Origin: Paramacrobiotus metropolitanus
Taxonomy: Eukaryota; Tardigrada; Eutardigrada; Parachela; Macrobiotidae
Direction of reading: 5' to 3'
Assembly: GCF_019649055.1 (NCBI RefSeq)
Contig: NW_026570298.1
Location: 372,001-436,000, forward strand
Length of the DNA stretch: 64,000 bases
Positions within the stretch are counted from its first letter, which is position 1. The number at the start of each line of letters is the position of its first letter. Of this stretch, positions 20,633-33,047 are shown piece after piece. Position numbers and translations under genes: made by a program. The notes beneath the pieces are model-generated. The model saw nothing but the letters and a program-made list of their open reading frames with translations. It did not search any database and was not told where the DNA came from.

Positions 20633-23600
20633 TCACTGACCATATGCGTTTCCCGTATGATAATCTGGGTACGCTCCGAGGCATTCAGTGGGCAGAGGTG
20701 GGAGATGCCGTCCCTCATGGACGAAATCTTGATGTCCCCATAATCCGCCCGAACGTGACCGATTGGCGCCGTGTGCGCGTGGTTTGCCAGCCACGATGAG
20801 TTCATTGCGGTATGGGTTTGCTGCTCCAACAGGGCCTCGAGAGCTATATCTCAAGCGCCAGTCCATATACCAGCGCCGGTTTGGGTTGCTGGCGGGGTCA
20901 GTGGTTGCGTACAGGCAGTTGCGGTTACTGTGGTTTCCCCACCAGCAATTGCTGCAAGTAATCGCATTCTGGAACGTCCACTGTTCGAACAGGCCTTCTT
21001 GTCTGTCGATATAGGCGTCCAGGTTCCGTTGGGCTTGGGTAGGGCCAGATGACGACCTCTGACCGTTCTGGCCAGGGCCTCCAGCCTGGTTATAGGTTAG
21101 ACCGCCGCTACGCCTTCCGCTGTAGCCACCGTTCTGGTTATGCGGTTTGGCCATTGGGCTGGCGCCGTAGACGCCAGGTGTTTCTATTCTTGGCTTCATA
21201 GGTCGCTTTGCCTGCGGAAAATTCCCGTACAAATTTCAGCCACTCAGCCGTGTTTTTCGGCATTGTGATGCTTAGGGCCGAACGCAGTTCTGGTTCCACC
21301 ATGTGGGTGTTCAGGAAATGCAGGGCTATGCCGTCCGACATTTGCGCCTTTAGAGCGAAGCATGACGGCATCGTAAAATTCTTCGGGTGTTTCCTGTCCA
21401 TGCTTGAACCTTCGGTTAATAATTTCGGTCATGGCCTTTACCGCTTTGTTATTCTCGGTAAATCGTATGGCGAATTTGTTGAGCCATTCGTTGACGGTCC
21501 AGCCTTCTTCTGGTTCAAGTGCCGTTTGACCTTGATACCAATCGAGAGCCTGGCCTGTAAGGCTTGCTCTTATTGTACTCATGACATTTGCGTTTTCCTG
21601 GTTCAGGTCGGCGCTCTGCCTGAGGATACGTCTGGTAGTGTTAATCCAGAAATCAAAATGGGTCCGGTCGCCGTCAAAGAATGGCAGCTCAATTTGGTGG
21701 ATGGTCAGGCCATTCACAAGTGACTTTACCACTTCTTGGGCAACAGTCACAATCTGTGGCGGTCCCTGCGCTAATACGGGTTGGCCCGGTTGGGCTCCCT
21801 GGTCTGGCTGCGGTGGCTGTTGAGCCAATACGGGCTGGCCTGGTTGGGCTCCCTGGTTTGGCTGCGGTGGCTGTTGAGCCAATACGGGCTGGCCTGGTTG
21901 GGCTCCCTGGTTTGGCTGCGGTGGCTGTTGAGCCAATACGGGCTGGCCTGGTTGGGCTCCCTGGTTTGGCTGCGGTGGCTGTTGAGCCAATACGGGCTGG
22001 CCTGGTTGGGCTCTCTGGTTTGGCTGCGGTGGCTGTAGAGCCAACTGAGCCTGGTGTGGCTGAGGTCCCACTTGAGGATTCATCAGTGGGTCAGGTGGGG
22101 GCTGGATCGCGCCGTTGGTCACTCTCCATTCACCTGGTGATGGGATCAGATGGAACCCGTTTGGGCCCAAGTTAAGCCGAATCCCTGGTCCGGGCGGCAC
22201 CGCTGGGTTATGCGGGCTCCCGGTAGGCTGTGGCGAGTTCTGGCCTTGGTTCGGTGATGAGTGACCAGGTGGCGCCACTGAGTTGAGGGCCAGTTGGACC
22301 ATGCGGCGACGCCGTAGGCGCCCACCATGTCCTGCCACTGCCTGGCCTTGTGGCGGTGCTCCGATCAGGAACACCGGTCCCACTAGGTTGGGCTGGTTTG
22401 AGTCAGTTTTGGCTCTTGTAGGAGCCGGATGTCCGCCCTGGTCCATGGCGGGTGGTACCAATCCCAGTCCATATGTCTGGCTTCCGCGCAATACATCTGG
22501 GGCTTGGAAGGAATTCGAGTGACCAACGAGCGGTTGGCCCGGGTCTCGGAAGATTTCCAAGAGATGGACGGGCCGTTGGACCACGTCCTGAAAGATGTCC
22601 AAGTTATGGACTGGCCGTTGGCCATGGTCTCGGATAGTGTCCGAGCACGGGACGGGCCGTTGGACCACGTCTCGTAAGGTGTCCATGTTATGGACTGGCT
22701 GTTGGCCCGGGTCCGGTGTGGACGGTCCAGACCACTGATGCTCCAATTGAGAGATCCGCTTCGTCAATCTGTCGACCACCAGCAGAAATTCTAGCTGCTG
22801 TTGCTCCAGTTGGGAGTTCCGTCGGTGTACGGCGTCGACGGCCAGCAGAGTTTCGTTGTGGTTCTTCTGCAGCAGGACAGCGAGACCAGCAATCTGCTGA
22901 TCGATTGGCGCTGGTTGGTCGCGTCGCTCCGCCACCAGAAACCGTTGGTCCTGGTGGCTGCCGTCCTGGTCGCTTTGGTGCATGTTTCTCCAGAGCTGCT
23001 CAGTTTGAGCAGGACCACTAGGTCTGGCTGGGCTATAACATCTGGGCCAGTCATGGTTGGACATGGCTCGGGTTTGAGCCAACTCGTCCAACTTTAGTCC
23101 GGTCTGGGCCAAGTGGTCCCACTTGGGTCCGGTCTGACCAAGTGGTCCGGTGCATTGGCTGTACCACTGCACGTTGTGCCGGTTGCAGCGAAAGAGTGCC
23201 GCCTGGTCCGATGGGACACAGGTCTGGCATGGTTCCGGTCTGGCTGGTGGATTCGGCGCCTGTCCGATAGGACAGGTGTTCGGCGTCTGCCGATCAGCCA
23301 CGACCGTTGGTGTGGTGGATCTGGCTTACCGCGTCCAAGTAAGGTGGACGTGGACCAGATCTCGGTTCTTACCCGGTCCGTATCCGACTCGCGACAGGTA
23401 TGTCACAGTCGGTCTCCGGATCAGGTCCGCACCGTTATGGCTTGGCCGTTGGATCCGGTCAGTGTTGGACGGTACCACGTGGCTTTGGTCGTGGATGTCC
23501 GCGTGGCCATTGTCGTCCGCATCTGGGACAACCGGTGAGATTCGCCGTAGGCGCGTCACCTGGTTGGCCAAACTGGGCCAAGATGCTGGCTCTGACCCAC

Positions 23601-23765
23601 TGAGACCGGCGAGTTGGACCGTATGTCCGTCGCCTGCGGTTTGATGGGTCCAAATAGGACTGGCAGCTTCTCTGTGCGCTGGTCCGGCTGGCTGCCCATC
23701 TCGTTGAGATGCCTTTGGCTAGTGGTTGATATCACCCGGGCCCCAGCCATTTGGACTTCGCCCAT
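20633..23765 (-). CDS. Gag-like ORF1 region with CCHC zinc knuckle (copy A, broken)
   Basis: The N-terminal half is Gln/Pro/His-rich with two sets of in-frame tandem repeats. The second half has the retrotransposon gag-like fold: IELPFFDGDRTHFDFWI, LTGQALDWYQGQ, WLNKFAIRFTE and HGQETPEEFYDAVM, then a Gly/Asn linker and Cys-x2-Cys-x4-His-x4-Cys (CSNCWWGNHSNRNC). This matches the known capsid-plus-zinc-knuckle layout of Ty3-like gag proteins. The region is interrupted a small number of times in this copy and is treated as a fossil. Confidence 0.7.
21770..22045 (-). repeat. In-frame 54-bp coding repeat in ORF1 (copy A)
   Basis: About five units encode QQPPQPNQGAQPGQPVLA. Copy C has only about three (37,355-37,520), so the number changes between otherwise near-identical copies. 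The unit length keeps the frame. Confidence 0.85.
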
Positions 23766-23769
23766 TGTA

Positions 23770-24512
23770 CGGGGCTACAGCGAACAACCACCACGTTGTG
23801 GGTGTTTACGGTCAGGTCCAGGAACTTGTTTCTTGGACGCTGGATCGGGTCAGGATCTGGTCAGGATCGATGGTGGGTGCTGGCGTACTGTGCTGGAACT
23901 CAGGTAGTATGTTATCCTACCTATGGTCCTATACTACTGTACTAACCAGCGTGACGTCACATAAGATTACTTTGCAATTAACTGCCTACGTCACGAATAG
24001 CGTGCCGTGAGCAAAAATGCAAAACAAGTATGACTCATTACGGGCCTACAATATGGGAATTTTCCCACTTATTCTGATTGGTCGATTTTTATACGGAAAT
24101 GAGCCATTATGACGTCATGCGACTTTTTTCGCGAAAATTTCGGCTGGACAAAATGGCGGCTGTTTTTCGCCGGAAATTCACCAACAATTAGGAAAAATTT
24201 TTACGAGAGTTCTGTTACACTTTTCTAGTGCAGAATTTCTTGAGAATTCCGAAAGCAACTTCTATGCAGATCGGATAAAAGGTTCGAAAGTTATTAATTT
24301 TTAAACTTAGGTTCTCCGTGAAAACCTCGAATTTTTCAAGAGTTCTACGAAAACCTACGACGCCACAGCAGGTCTTACCGGTCGTTTTTCGATCCAGACA
24401 GTGCTGCTCCGTCGTCCACTTCACCCTCTTCTACCGTGAGGGCCGCAGCGCACCCGATAGGGCGTTAAGGTGTAGCAGGACCGTACCGAACGCAGTTTTT
24501 GCGCCGGGAGCC
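23770..24512 (-). promoter_or_regulatory. 5' region with CRE and CCAAT sites (copy A)
   Basis: Two perfect TGACGTCA palindromes lie at 23,952-23,959 and 24,110-24,117. Reading the minus strand, a CCAAT box (CGACCAATCAG) lies at about 24,072-24,082. The same set exists in copy C (39,562-39,569, 39,723-39,730 and about 39,688-39,698). TGACGTCA is the known CREB/ATF site. Transcription from here would run into ORF1. Confidence 0.5.
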
Positions 24513-27500
24513 AAAGCTAACGCCAAGCCATGACCAGAATCGCAAATCGCCATCAGCTTAGCAATAGCCGTAGTGAACATTTAAAGTTATCTACGGATTT
24601 GGCGTATGGTAGTTAGTAGAATTCTAACACCGCCTAACTGTCTTCTCCGACCACAGAACGATGGAAGAGAACAACCATCCAGCGGATCTAACCGAAGCAA
24701 CCGCCATCAGCTTAGCAATAGCCGTAGTGAACATTTAAAGTTATCTACGGATTTGGCGTATGGTAGTTAGTAGATTCTAACACCGCCTAACTGTCTTCTC
24801 CGACCACAGAACGATGGAAAGACAACCATCCAGCGGATCTAACCGAAGCAACCGGACACGGATCTGCACAGCAGACCGGACTTAAGATCCGGATCAAATC
24901 CACTACGGACAGCGTCGTCATCATCCACTTGCAAGCATTCAACCCAGCCACCAAATCGGCCATCAATCTAACATAACGTCTGGATCGCGCTCTGGACAGA
25001 GATGGCCATCAGTCCACCTACGGTGCGGACGCCATCAGGAACTTAGACAGTGCGGCACCTGGACAGAACGTTCCAGTGACGCCATATGGACCACCAATGA
25101 TGCCTGGACCAACGTCCCAGCACAGTTCATGGATGAGCCCGTACCAGAACCCGTACTGGCAATACCAACCACCACCGTGGCTTTGGTACCACCATATGGC
25201 TATCCGCCACCATACGGTTACCAGACACCGTACCTACCAGGACCAGTGAATCCACCCAGCACCAAACTCGTCACCAGCACCAAGGCCCACCACCTGGCTG
25301 GCCTTTGGCGCGCGACCAACGAATCCAGTGTCATCGGCATACTGCCATTAGCGGCCCAACCGGCTGTTACAGCAGCATCGGCACACGCTTTCCCCACACG
25401 CAGGACGCCGACAGAATGCGGACAGCAGCCACACAGATCTCGGCAGCACCGACGGTCGCTACAAATCAAAACCCATTTGGTCGCAGGACAAAGCCAACAA
25501 CTCTTTTCGATGAAAACCATCGGTTACCGTCCCTTACCAGTCCTCCCCAACTCAAGTCCAGTTACGGAACCACTAACTGGTGTTCATGACAGCGGTATCA
25601 TCTCACCCACTTAATTAGCCTACGGCTGATCCATTGGAGGAGTGGATGGACGAACTAATGCAAATAAAGGACGGGATCGACGGCCCAACTTGTTCCTAAC
25701 CCATCTCTGACATGTCTGGGCATTGTAAACGATTTGCTCGAATCATCACTTGACCTCCCTAGCGAGACGAGTCCAGTGAAAACAACAAGCAAGGCCGGAC
25801 CAACAGAGCAGCACTCGGCGGACAAACCAGCGCATGTGGCGACTATGTTAAGTCCACCCGGCCAGCAACGTAGGCCGGCATTACCATTCAAGCATCTACA
25901 TCGTCGGACCAGCCGCACCCACGGCGCTGGCTGGACCCTAAACTACCTGGATCGGTCTTAAAAACCGCAAAACGCGCACCCAAAGCCCTGCCTTTAACCG
26001 CAACGCTCAACTACGTTGAACCGACACCGAAAACCATATCGTGGCTCCAGGAGCATCTACAGTCACTTTGGATGTTCAACTGGTACAACTGGTTTACTGA
26101 GTGCCGAAAGCCGATTACGTCGATCGGAGAATTGGAAAACAAAGAGGACCATCAGCCGCCCTCTTCCACCCAGAATGATAATAGCCTCCGCCGCCCTCGA
26201 CAAGAACAACTAAGAAGAACGGAACACAAGAAAACGAAAAGACCAGTACGAACGGCTTCTCTGCCAGAAATACCACTCGGACCTGGATCCTTGATTCCAA
26301 CATCACCAAATTGCATCGTCGGTGGCTCTAACGGAGGCCCGACACAACCTCAAGATGGCCCAGATGCGGTGATTCTCCAACGGAGCAATACACTGATTCC
26401 GACAAAGAGTCAAGTTCAGACCAGACTACGTCTGGATCCCAACCCGAAGAATCCGGACGAAGAATCCTTACCAACTAGAGAAGCCAGCAAAGCGGCACTG
26501 ACCAAAGCGTAGAATTCGCAGAGGTCTAGGTGATCCCGAAATAATTCACCGGGCAAGAAAAGCCTAGTTAACAAATAACATTTAGAACCATAGGACGTAA
26601 ACTGATAGGATTTTAAAAACATAGGGACCAGTTTGCGAAGCAAATTTAACCTTGACTTCGAGTTTAACCACAGAACATGGCGGCAAGACACCGGAGCAAG
26701 CGTTTAACCGGGAATGCGAATCATGCGTCAGCAACAGCCCGTATCAAGAAAGGCGGCTTCGTGCTATTCATGTTTCTTTGCTGAAGCAGTGCCACACGAC
26801 GGTGACGAGTACGCCATCGGCATAGCTTTGGTCAACGAAATCAAACGAGGCAATCCGGCCGTGTACAAACAGGTGGTCGAAACCATCTGCCAAAACGAAG
26901 ACAACGATCTGGGCAAAACGACGGACCGTCTTGCCTTTCTACGGAGGCTTTCCTGGGAGGAATTCTGTTTGCGTCGGCAACACAGCCATACATCCATCAG
27001 CGGCTGTCTCTACCGGGACAGCTCAGCAAAACGGTCAGTCACAGCCTAACCTGGCCCAGCACGGACTTCGGGAACCCGCACCCACGGTGCTGTCCCAACA
27101 TCACGGCACACTGAGAGCAACCACTACCGTGGCGGCTCAGCCGTCAGCTTTACCAGTACACTCCCTGCGACCTGGGAAAGCAAACCGCGCCACTCACCGC
27201 CCAAATAATGGCCAACGCTGGAATCGTCACGAGCAGCGCTCAGTAAACGCTCAACACCCACGGTCTATCCACGATAGAACCGATGTCGGTGTCCAGAACT
27301 GGACACAAGCCCAGCGACACGACCATCGCGAACCGCGTACTTTAGCGGACGAGTTGGAAACAACTGGGCGTGAATTGCTAGAATGCCTCGGACGATTCTT
27401 GGCCCTGATGTCAGAAGCAGCTACGACGCTGCGCCGCCTGGATTGAGCCAACGGCTCATCCAGCTTAGCCCGAAGACATGTCTCACCTAGAAGTGGCTGA

Positions 27501-30242
27501 GACAAGCGCACTGGACAGAATGTTCAGTGAAAACCCCGGTTACTTAGAAGTGGGACCATAATGCTGAATCGGAACTTTGACCACCATAATGGGTGCAATC
27601 TAACGGTTGTTACCCTCGCCCAACAAACGTGGCTTACGGCCATGTACCGTCCACCTCACCGGACCTAAATCCCTGGATCTTAACCGGATTCCCGGATAGG
27701 CTCTGGCTTAGCGGCTGGGACCATGAATTTGGCTCGGCCGTCCCAGACCATCCGACGGAGTCCACCGGACCGAACTTGGCACAACGCCTAAGTTCACCGG
27801 CATGGAAAGGATCCAGCGCCCAGAAGGCGACGGCCCGCATAGAAGTTGCGACAAGCCGTGGATCAGCCTGGCCCGCATACAAGTTGCAAGCCAAGGCCAA
27901 GTCCTGGCCCATAAAAGTTGGACCAGGCCCACTATGCGTCTAACCGACCATATGTGGCTCACGAGTCTAGTTGCCATACCAAGTAACTGGGACAAGTGAG
28001 TTTGGGAGCCACATAGAAGTTGTGGTACACCCACTTTGCATGTCATGTCCAACATCCTCACCACGGACCGCCCAGAGGCCCATCCAAAAGATGCACCGCC
28101 CCGAGGCCAAACGAGGATGCTTCTAGTCAGCAGACCGACTCCTTTGTGGAAAACGCCTACCGGCGCCCACAACTTAATTTTGAAGTTTGGCCCGGCCAAC
28201 CTGATGTTTTCGTCAGACGCCACTTAATTTTGTTATGGCCACGGTCTCGGAAACCTACCTGACTCATCGGACATGGTAGCAACTCATGGCCCACAGAGAC
28301 GGACCAATTTGGCCCGCCATCAACTTTGGACCGTCGAAAACGACTAAGTCCTTTTGGCCCGCATACACCTTGGACCGTCGAAAAACGACTAAGTCCTTTT
28401 GGCCCGCCATACAACTTTGGACCGTCGAAAAAACGACTAAGTCCTTTTGGCCCGCCATACACCTTGGACAGTCGAAAAAACGACTAAGTCCTTTTGGCCC
28501 GCCATACACCTTGGACCGTCGAAAAACGACTAAGTCCTTGGCCCGCCATACACCTTGGACCGTCGAAAACGACTAAGTCCATTTGGCCCGCCATCAACCG
28601 CGGACAGTCGAAAAAATCGACTAAGTCTTTTGGCCCGTCCAACGACGTGGCCCACCGAAAATTTTCTAAGTCTTTTGGCCCGTCCAACGACGTGGCCACT
28701 GGAAAATCGACTAAGTCTTTTGGCCCGTCCAATGACGTGGCTCATCAAAAAACGACTAAGTCCAAATCAGAGAGCCAAAACCGGTTATACAGGACCCACA
28801 CCCCTCCAAAGGCTGGAAGCAAGGCCATACCATTCCGGAACCCTGTATCCCGGTCCAGAGCATGTCAGAGACCAAGTTTGGACCGCCCCAACGGGTTTGG
28901 TCCATTACACCACTTGGTCCTCGGACTTAGAAATTTTTCCATTATGGCCCTCCTGGACTTAGAAGATTTTTTGGACCTAGGTGCATGACCAAACCGGCAT
29001 GCAAGGCCAAACCGGTCCAAGTTAGAGACCCATATGGGCCATCCAAACGGAATTGGTCCAAGCATACCGTTTTGGATAGCAGGAGCACCCCTCCCGCTCA
29101 GAGGCGTTATTTGAGAGCCTTTATGACCACCCCACCGGGTTCGGTCCATTTCACTGCAGGAGCACCTCTCCTGGCCAGAGACATCATTCTGGCCCACCAT
29201 GGACCGCCCAACCGGGCTTGGTCCACCACAATCAGGAAGGACAACTTGTCCTTGCGCATGCAACCGTGCCTTCCTCATACAACTCCGCTGGAATTACTTC
29301 ACTGGACCCTTGTGGACATCTCTGGGAACCGTCGCCCCGGATTCACAGGACCAGACATATCCTACCGGATAAAGCGGACCATTGACTAGGACCCCTGTGG
29401 ACAAATGCGGCCCTGTGGTACACCTAGTCGGAATAAGCCTTTTGTTTCGTCTAGTTTTTTAACCAAACCAAACCTTTATTAACCAAAGATGATGTTTTTA
29501 TTTAGCCATTTAACCAAAGGAATTGGCTTTGGGATCTCTAACTATGATCTTTCTTTAATTCTCACCGGAATTGTGATCTTTTTATTTCGATGTTTAACAT
29601 ATGAGCCTTATAAACTTTATTTTTTACTTGTTCGACCAACCAAGCCTTCAAACCCCACTGGAACCCCCAGCAACCAGAGTGCACTCCAGATTTCGGCCGT
29701 TCGGTGCACTGCACCGCGGGTCTGGAGGAAGCGACCCTACCGGGTTTAGAGACAAAGTGGCATCCGGCCCTACCGGGTATCGGATCCTGGCACCCTACCG
29801 GGTCGGCCAGGGGCAGAGTCGGAAGGTGCTCGCAGGAGCTCCCACTCCCGCCCAGAGGCATGTCAGAGACCGCTCACTCGAGGCGGTAGACACCTCTTGT
29901 GGCTTTGCTCTGTCGCCCGCCCGCACATGGCTACTCCATTCGTGCCGCGCTATTACGCTGCTTACTCAGCGCACACTTTGTCTACGCTGACCAATCAGCG
30001 CATTTCTCTGCACTCTTGGGGGTGGAGCCCTGCGCCTACGGGCGATTCCATGCTTTGCAGCATCAGCTGTTGCATACCCGCAGCACGCGGAATCATCATC
30101 ACGATTCTGACGAGCGCGCTTGCAGCCACTTTTTTCCACAGCTTTTCCCTATCGGGTTTTCTGTTGGTTTTTGTGTTGTTGCTTTATTGTTATCACAATA
30201 AAGGCTATTTGCCCCATTTTTCCATCTGCTTCCGTGTCATAT
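24513..30242 (+). mobile_element. Copy B: inverted 3' part of the same element (fossil, heavily broken)
   Basis: The whole stretch is the reverse complement of about 17,690-12,106. It spans the ORF2, ORF3, tandem-array and poly(A) parts, in opposite orientation to copies A and C. It has no ORF1 part. Its reading frames are broken by several dozen small length changes, far more than separate A from C. It abuts copy C directly, where C lacks the corresponding 2.6 kb. Confidence 0.8.
24548..24853. repeat. Tandem duplication of about 154 bp at the start of copy B
   Basis: CGCCATCAGCTTAGCAATAG and the following sequence occur at 24,548 and again at 24,702, nearly identical. Copies A and C have this stretch only once. 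It is either a local duplication at the A/B junction or an assembly stutter. Confidence 0.75.
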
Positions 30243-30352
30243 CCCACTTCTAAGTAACCGGGGTTTTCACTGAAACATTCTGTCCAGTGCGCTTGTCTCA
30301 GCCACTTCTAGGTGAGACATGTCTTCGGGGCTAAGCTGGATGAGCCGTTGGC

Positions 30353-31121
30353 TCAATCCAGGCGGCGCAGCGTCGTAGCTGCTTCTGACATCAGGGCCAA
30401 GAATCGTCCGAGGCATTCTAGCAATTCACGCCCAGTTGTTTCCAACTCGTCCGCTAAAGTACGCGGTTCGCGATGGTCGTGTCGCTGGGCTTGTGTCCAG
30501 TTCTGGACACCGACATCGGTTCTATCGTGGATAGACCGTGGGTGTTGAGCGTTTACTGAGCGCTGCTCGTGACGATTCCAGCGTTGGCCATTATTTGGGC
30601 GGTGAGTGGCGCGGTTTGCTTTCCCAGGTCGCAGGGAGTGTACCGGTAAAGCTGACGGCTGAGCCGCCACGGTAGTGGTTGCTCTCAGTGTGCCGTGATG
30701 TTGGGACAGCACCGTGGGTGCGGGTTCCCGAAGTCCGTGCTGGGCCAGGTTAGGCTGTGACTGACCGTTTTGCTGAGCTGTCCCGGTAGAGACAGCCGCT
30801 GATGGATGTATGGCTGTGTTGCCGACGCAAACAGAATTCCTCCCAGGAAAGCCTCCGTAGAAAGGCAAGACGGTCCGTCGTTTTGCCCAGATCGTTGTCT
30901 TCGTTTTGGCAGATGGTTTCGACCACCTGTTTGTACACGGCCGGATTGCCTCGTTTGATTTCGTTGACCAAAGCTATGCCGATGGCGTACTCGTCACCGT
31001 CGTGTGGCACTGCTTCAGCAAAGAAACATGAATAGCACGGAAGCCGCCTTTCTTGATACGGGCTGTTGCTGACGCATGATTCGCATTCCCGGTTAAACGC
31101 TTGCTCCGGTGTCTTTGCCAT
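30353..31121 (-). CDS. Element ORF3 region (copy C, broken)
   Basis: Same Cys-pair N-terminus (ECESC, PCYSC), helical middle and basic tail as the copy A protein. The copy is broken and is recorded only as a part of the fossil element. Confidence 0.5.
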
Positions 31122-31301
31122 GTTCTGTGGTTAAATCCCGAAGTCAAGGTTAAATTTGCTTCGCAAACTGGTCCCTATGTTTTAAAAAATCCTATCAGTT
31201 TACGTCCTATGGTTCTAAATGTTATTTGTTAACTAGGCTTTTCTTGCCCGGTGAATTATTTCGGGATCACCCCCTAGACCTCTGCGAATTCTACGCTTTG
31301 G

Positions 31302-33047
31302 TCAGTGCCGCTTTGCTGGCTTCTCTAGTTGGTAAGGATTCTTCTTTGGCCCGGATTCTTCGGGTTGGGATCCAGACGTAGTCTGGTCTGAACTTGACTC
31401 TTTGTCGGAATCAGTGTATTGCTCCGTTGGGAGAATCACCGCATCTGGGCCGTCTTGAGGGTTCTGTCGGGCCACCGTTAGAGCCACCGACGATGCAATT
31501 TGAGGTGATGTTGGAATCAAGGGTCCAGGTCCGAGTGGTATTTCTGGCAGAGAAGCCGTTCGTACTGGTCTTTTCGTTTTCTTGTGTTCCGTTCTTCTTA
31601 GTTGTTCTTGTCGAGGGGCGGCGGAGGCTATTATCATTCTGGGTGGAAGAGGGCGGCTGATGGTCCTCTTTGTTTTCCAATTCCTCCGATCGACGTAATC
31701 AGGAACTTCGGCACTCGGTAAACCCGGTTTGTTACCAAGTGGAACATCCAAAGTAACTAAAGTAGCTCCCGGAGCCACGATAGTGGTTTTCGGTGCCGGT
31801 CCAACGTAGTTGGACGGTGCGGTTATAGGCCGGGCCTTAGGTGCGCATCCTGTGGTTCTTAAGACCGATCCAGGCAGCTCAGGGGGTCCAGCCGGCACCG
31901 TGGGTGCGGCTGGTCCGGACGATGTAGATGCTTGATCAGGTACCGGCCTACGTTGCTGGCCGGGTGGACTTAGCTTTTCAGTCGCCAAGGCTGCGCTGGT
32001 TTGTAAGCCGAGTGCTGCTCTGTTGGGTCCGGCCGGGCTTGTTGTTTTCACTGGACTCATCTCGCTGGGAAGGTCCAGTGATGATTCGAGCAAATCGTTC
32101 ACAATGCCCGAGATGTCAAGATGGGTTAAGGAACAAGTTGGGCCGTCAATCCCGTCCGTTATTTGCATTAGTTCGTCCATCCACTCCTCCAATGGATCAG
32201 CCGTAGGCTGGGGATTCGTAAGTGGGATGCCTGATGGTGCATGTCCTTGGACACCTGTTAGTGGTTCCGTAACTGGACTTGAGTTGGGTTGGACTGGTAA
32301 GGGAACGGTGACCGATGGTTCCATCGAAGAAGTTGTTGGGGCTTTGTCCTGCGGAAGGGCCAAATGGGTTTTTGATGTTGTAGCGACCGTTGGTGCTACC
32401 GAAAGATCTAGTTTGGCTGCTGTCCGCGGTTCTATCGGCGTCTTGCGTGTGGAGGAAGCGTGTGCCGATGCCGTTGTAACAGCCGGTTGGGCCGCTAATG
32501 GCAGTAGTGCCGATGACAATGGATTCGTTGGTCGCGCCGTAAGGCCAGCCAGGTGGGTCGGCCTTGGTGCTGGTGACGAGTTTGGTGCTGGGTAGGGATT
32601 CACTGGTCCTTGTAGGTACGGTGTCTGGTAACCGTATGGTGGCGGATAGCCATATGGTGGGTACCAAAGCCACGGTGGTGGTTGGTATTGCCAGTACGGG
32701 TTCTGGTACGGGCTCATCCATGAACTGTGCTGGGACGTTGGTCCAGGCATCATTGGTGGTCCATATGGCGTCACTGGAACGTTCTGTCCAGGTGCCGCAC
32801 TTTGTGTCTGGGTTCCTGATGGCGTCCGCACCGTAGGTGGGACTGATGGCCATCCCTGTCCAGAGCTGTGCGATCCAGACGTTGCTGTTAGATTGATGGC
32901 CAGATTTGGTGGCTGGTTGAATGCTTGCAGCGTGGATGATGACGCTGTCCGTAGTATGGGATTTGATCCGGATCTTAAGTCCGGTCTGCTGTGCAGATGT
33001 GTCCGGTTGCTTCGGTTTGATCCGCTGGATGGTTGTTCTCTTTCCAT
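31302..33047 (-). CDS. Element ORF2: 581-residue Pro/Tyr/Ser-rich protein (copy C)
   Basis: Exactly as long as the copy A protein and open throughout. Visible differences from A cluster in the disordered middle (for example HASSTRKTPIEPRTA against HASPTRRTPTEPRTA), while the PYGYPPPYGY region and the PLEEWMDELMQI patch are kept. Substitution without frame loss is what selection on protein sequence would leave. The function is unknown. Confidence 0.6.
   Translation of the reverse strand: MEREQPSSGSNRSNRTHLHSRPDLRSGSNPILRTASSSTLQAFNQPPNLAINLTATSGSHSSGQGWPSVPPTVRTPSGTQTQSAAPGQNVPVTPYGPPMMPGPTSQHSSWMSPYQNPYWQYQPPPWLWYPPYGYPPPYGYQTPYLQGPVNPYPAPNSSPAPRPTHLAGLTARPTNPLSSALLPLAAQPAVTTASAHASSTRKTPIEPRTAAKLDLSVAPTVATTSKTHLALPQDKAPTTSSMEPSVTVPLPVQPNSSPVTEPLTGVQGHAPSGIPLTNPQPTADPLEEWMDELMQITDGIDGPTCSLTHLDISGIVNDLLESSLDLPSEMSPVKTTSPAGPNRAALGLQTSAALATEKLSPPGQQRRPVPDQASTSSGPAAPTVPAGPPELPGSVLRTTGCAPKARPITAPSNYVGPAPKTTIVAPGATLVTLDVPLGNKPGLPSAEVPDYVDRRNWKTKRTISRPLPPRMIIASAAPRQEQLRRTEHKKTKRPVRTASLPEIPLGPGPLIPTSPQIASSVALTVARQNPQDGPDAVILPTEQYTDSDKESSSDQTTSGSQPEESGPKKNPYQLEKPAKRH

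Larger units (their letters stand above)
12106..24512 (-). mobile_element. Copy A of a 12.4-kb gag-bearing element without pol (fossil, LTR kin)
   Basis: Read on the minus strand the order is a promoter-like region (24,512-23,770), gag-like ORF1, a low-complexity tail, a structured non-coding spacer, ORF2, ORF3, a tandem-repeat-rich tail and a poly(A) signal near 12,155. The 3' end is fixed by comparison with copies B and D, which stop at the same TGTCAGATATGACA palindrome. The 5' end is cut where copy B begins. No long terminal direct repeats, reverse transcriptase or integrase were seen, so it looks like a non-autonomous element comparable to gag-only LTR elements. ORF2 looks whole, while ORF1 appears broken by a few changes. 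High similarity to copy C suggests a young age. Confidence 0.75.

Noticed and set aside
21681-22175. Plus-strand ORF of VGLPGLAAVAVEPIRAGL repeats
   Set aside because: It is the antisense shadow of the in-frame Gln/Pro repeat of ORF1.
12106-24512. Reverse transcriptase or integrase inside the gag-bearing element
   Set aside because: No YxDD, DTG or DD35E motifs seen in any long frame of either large copy; the long frames are Pro/Ser/Gln-rich.
28157-28732. Minus-strand repeat ORFs in copy B (MAGQKDLVVF type)
   Set aside because: They are shadows of the 45-48-bp tandem array.
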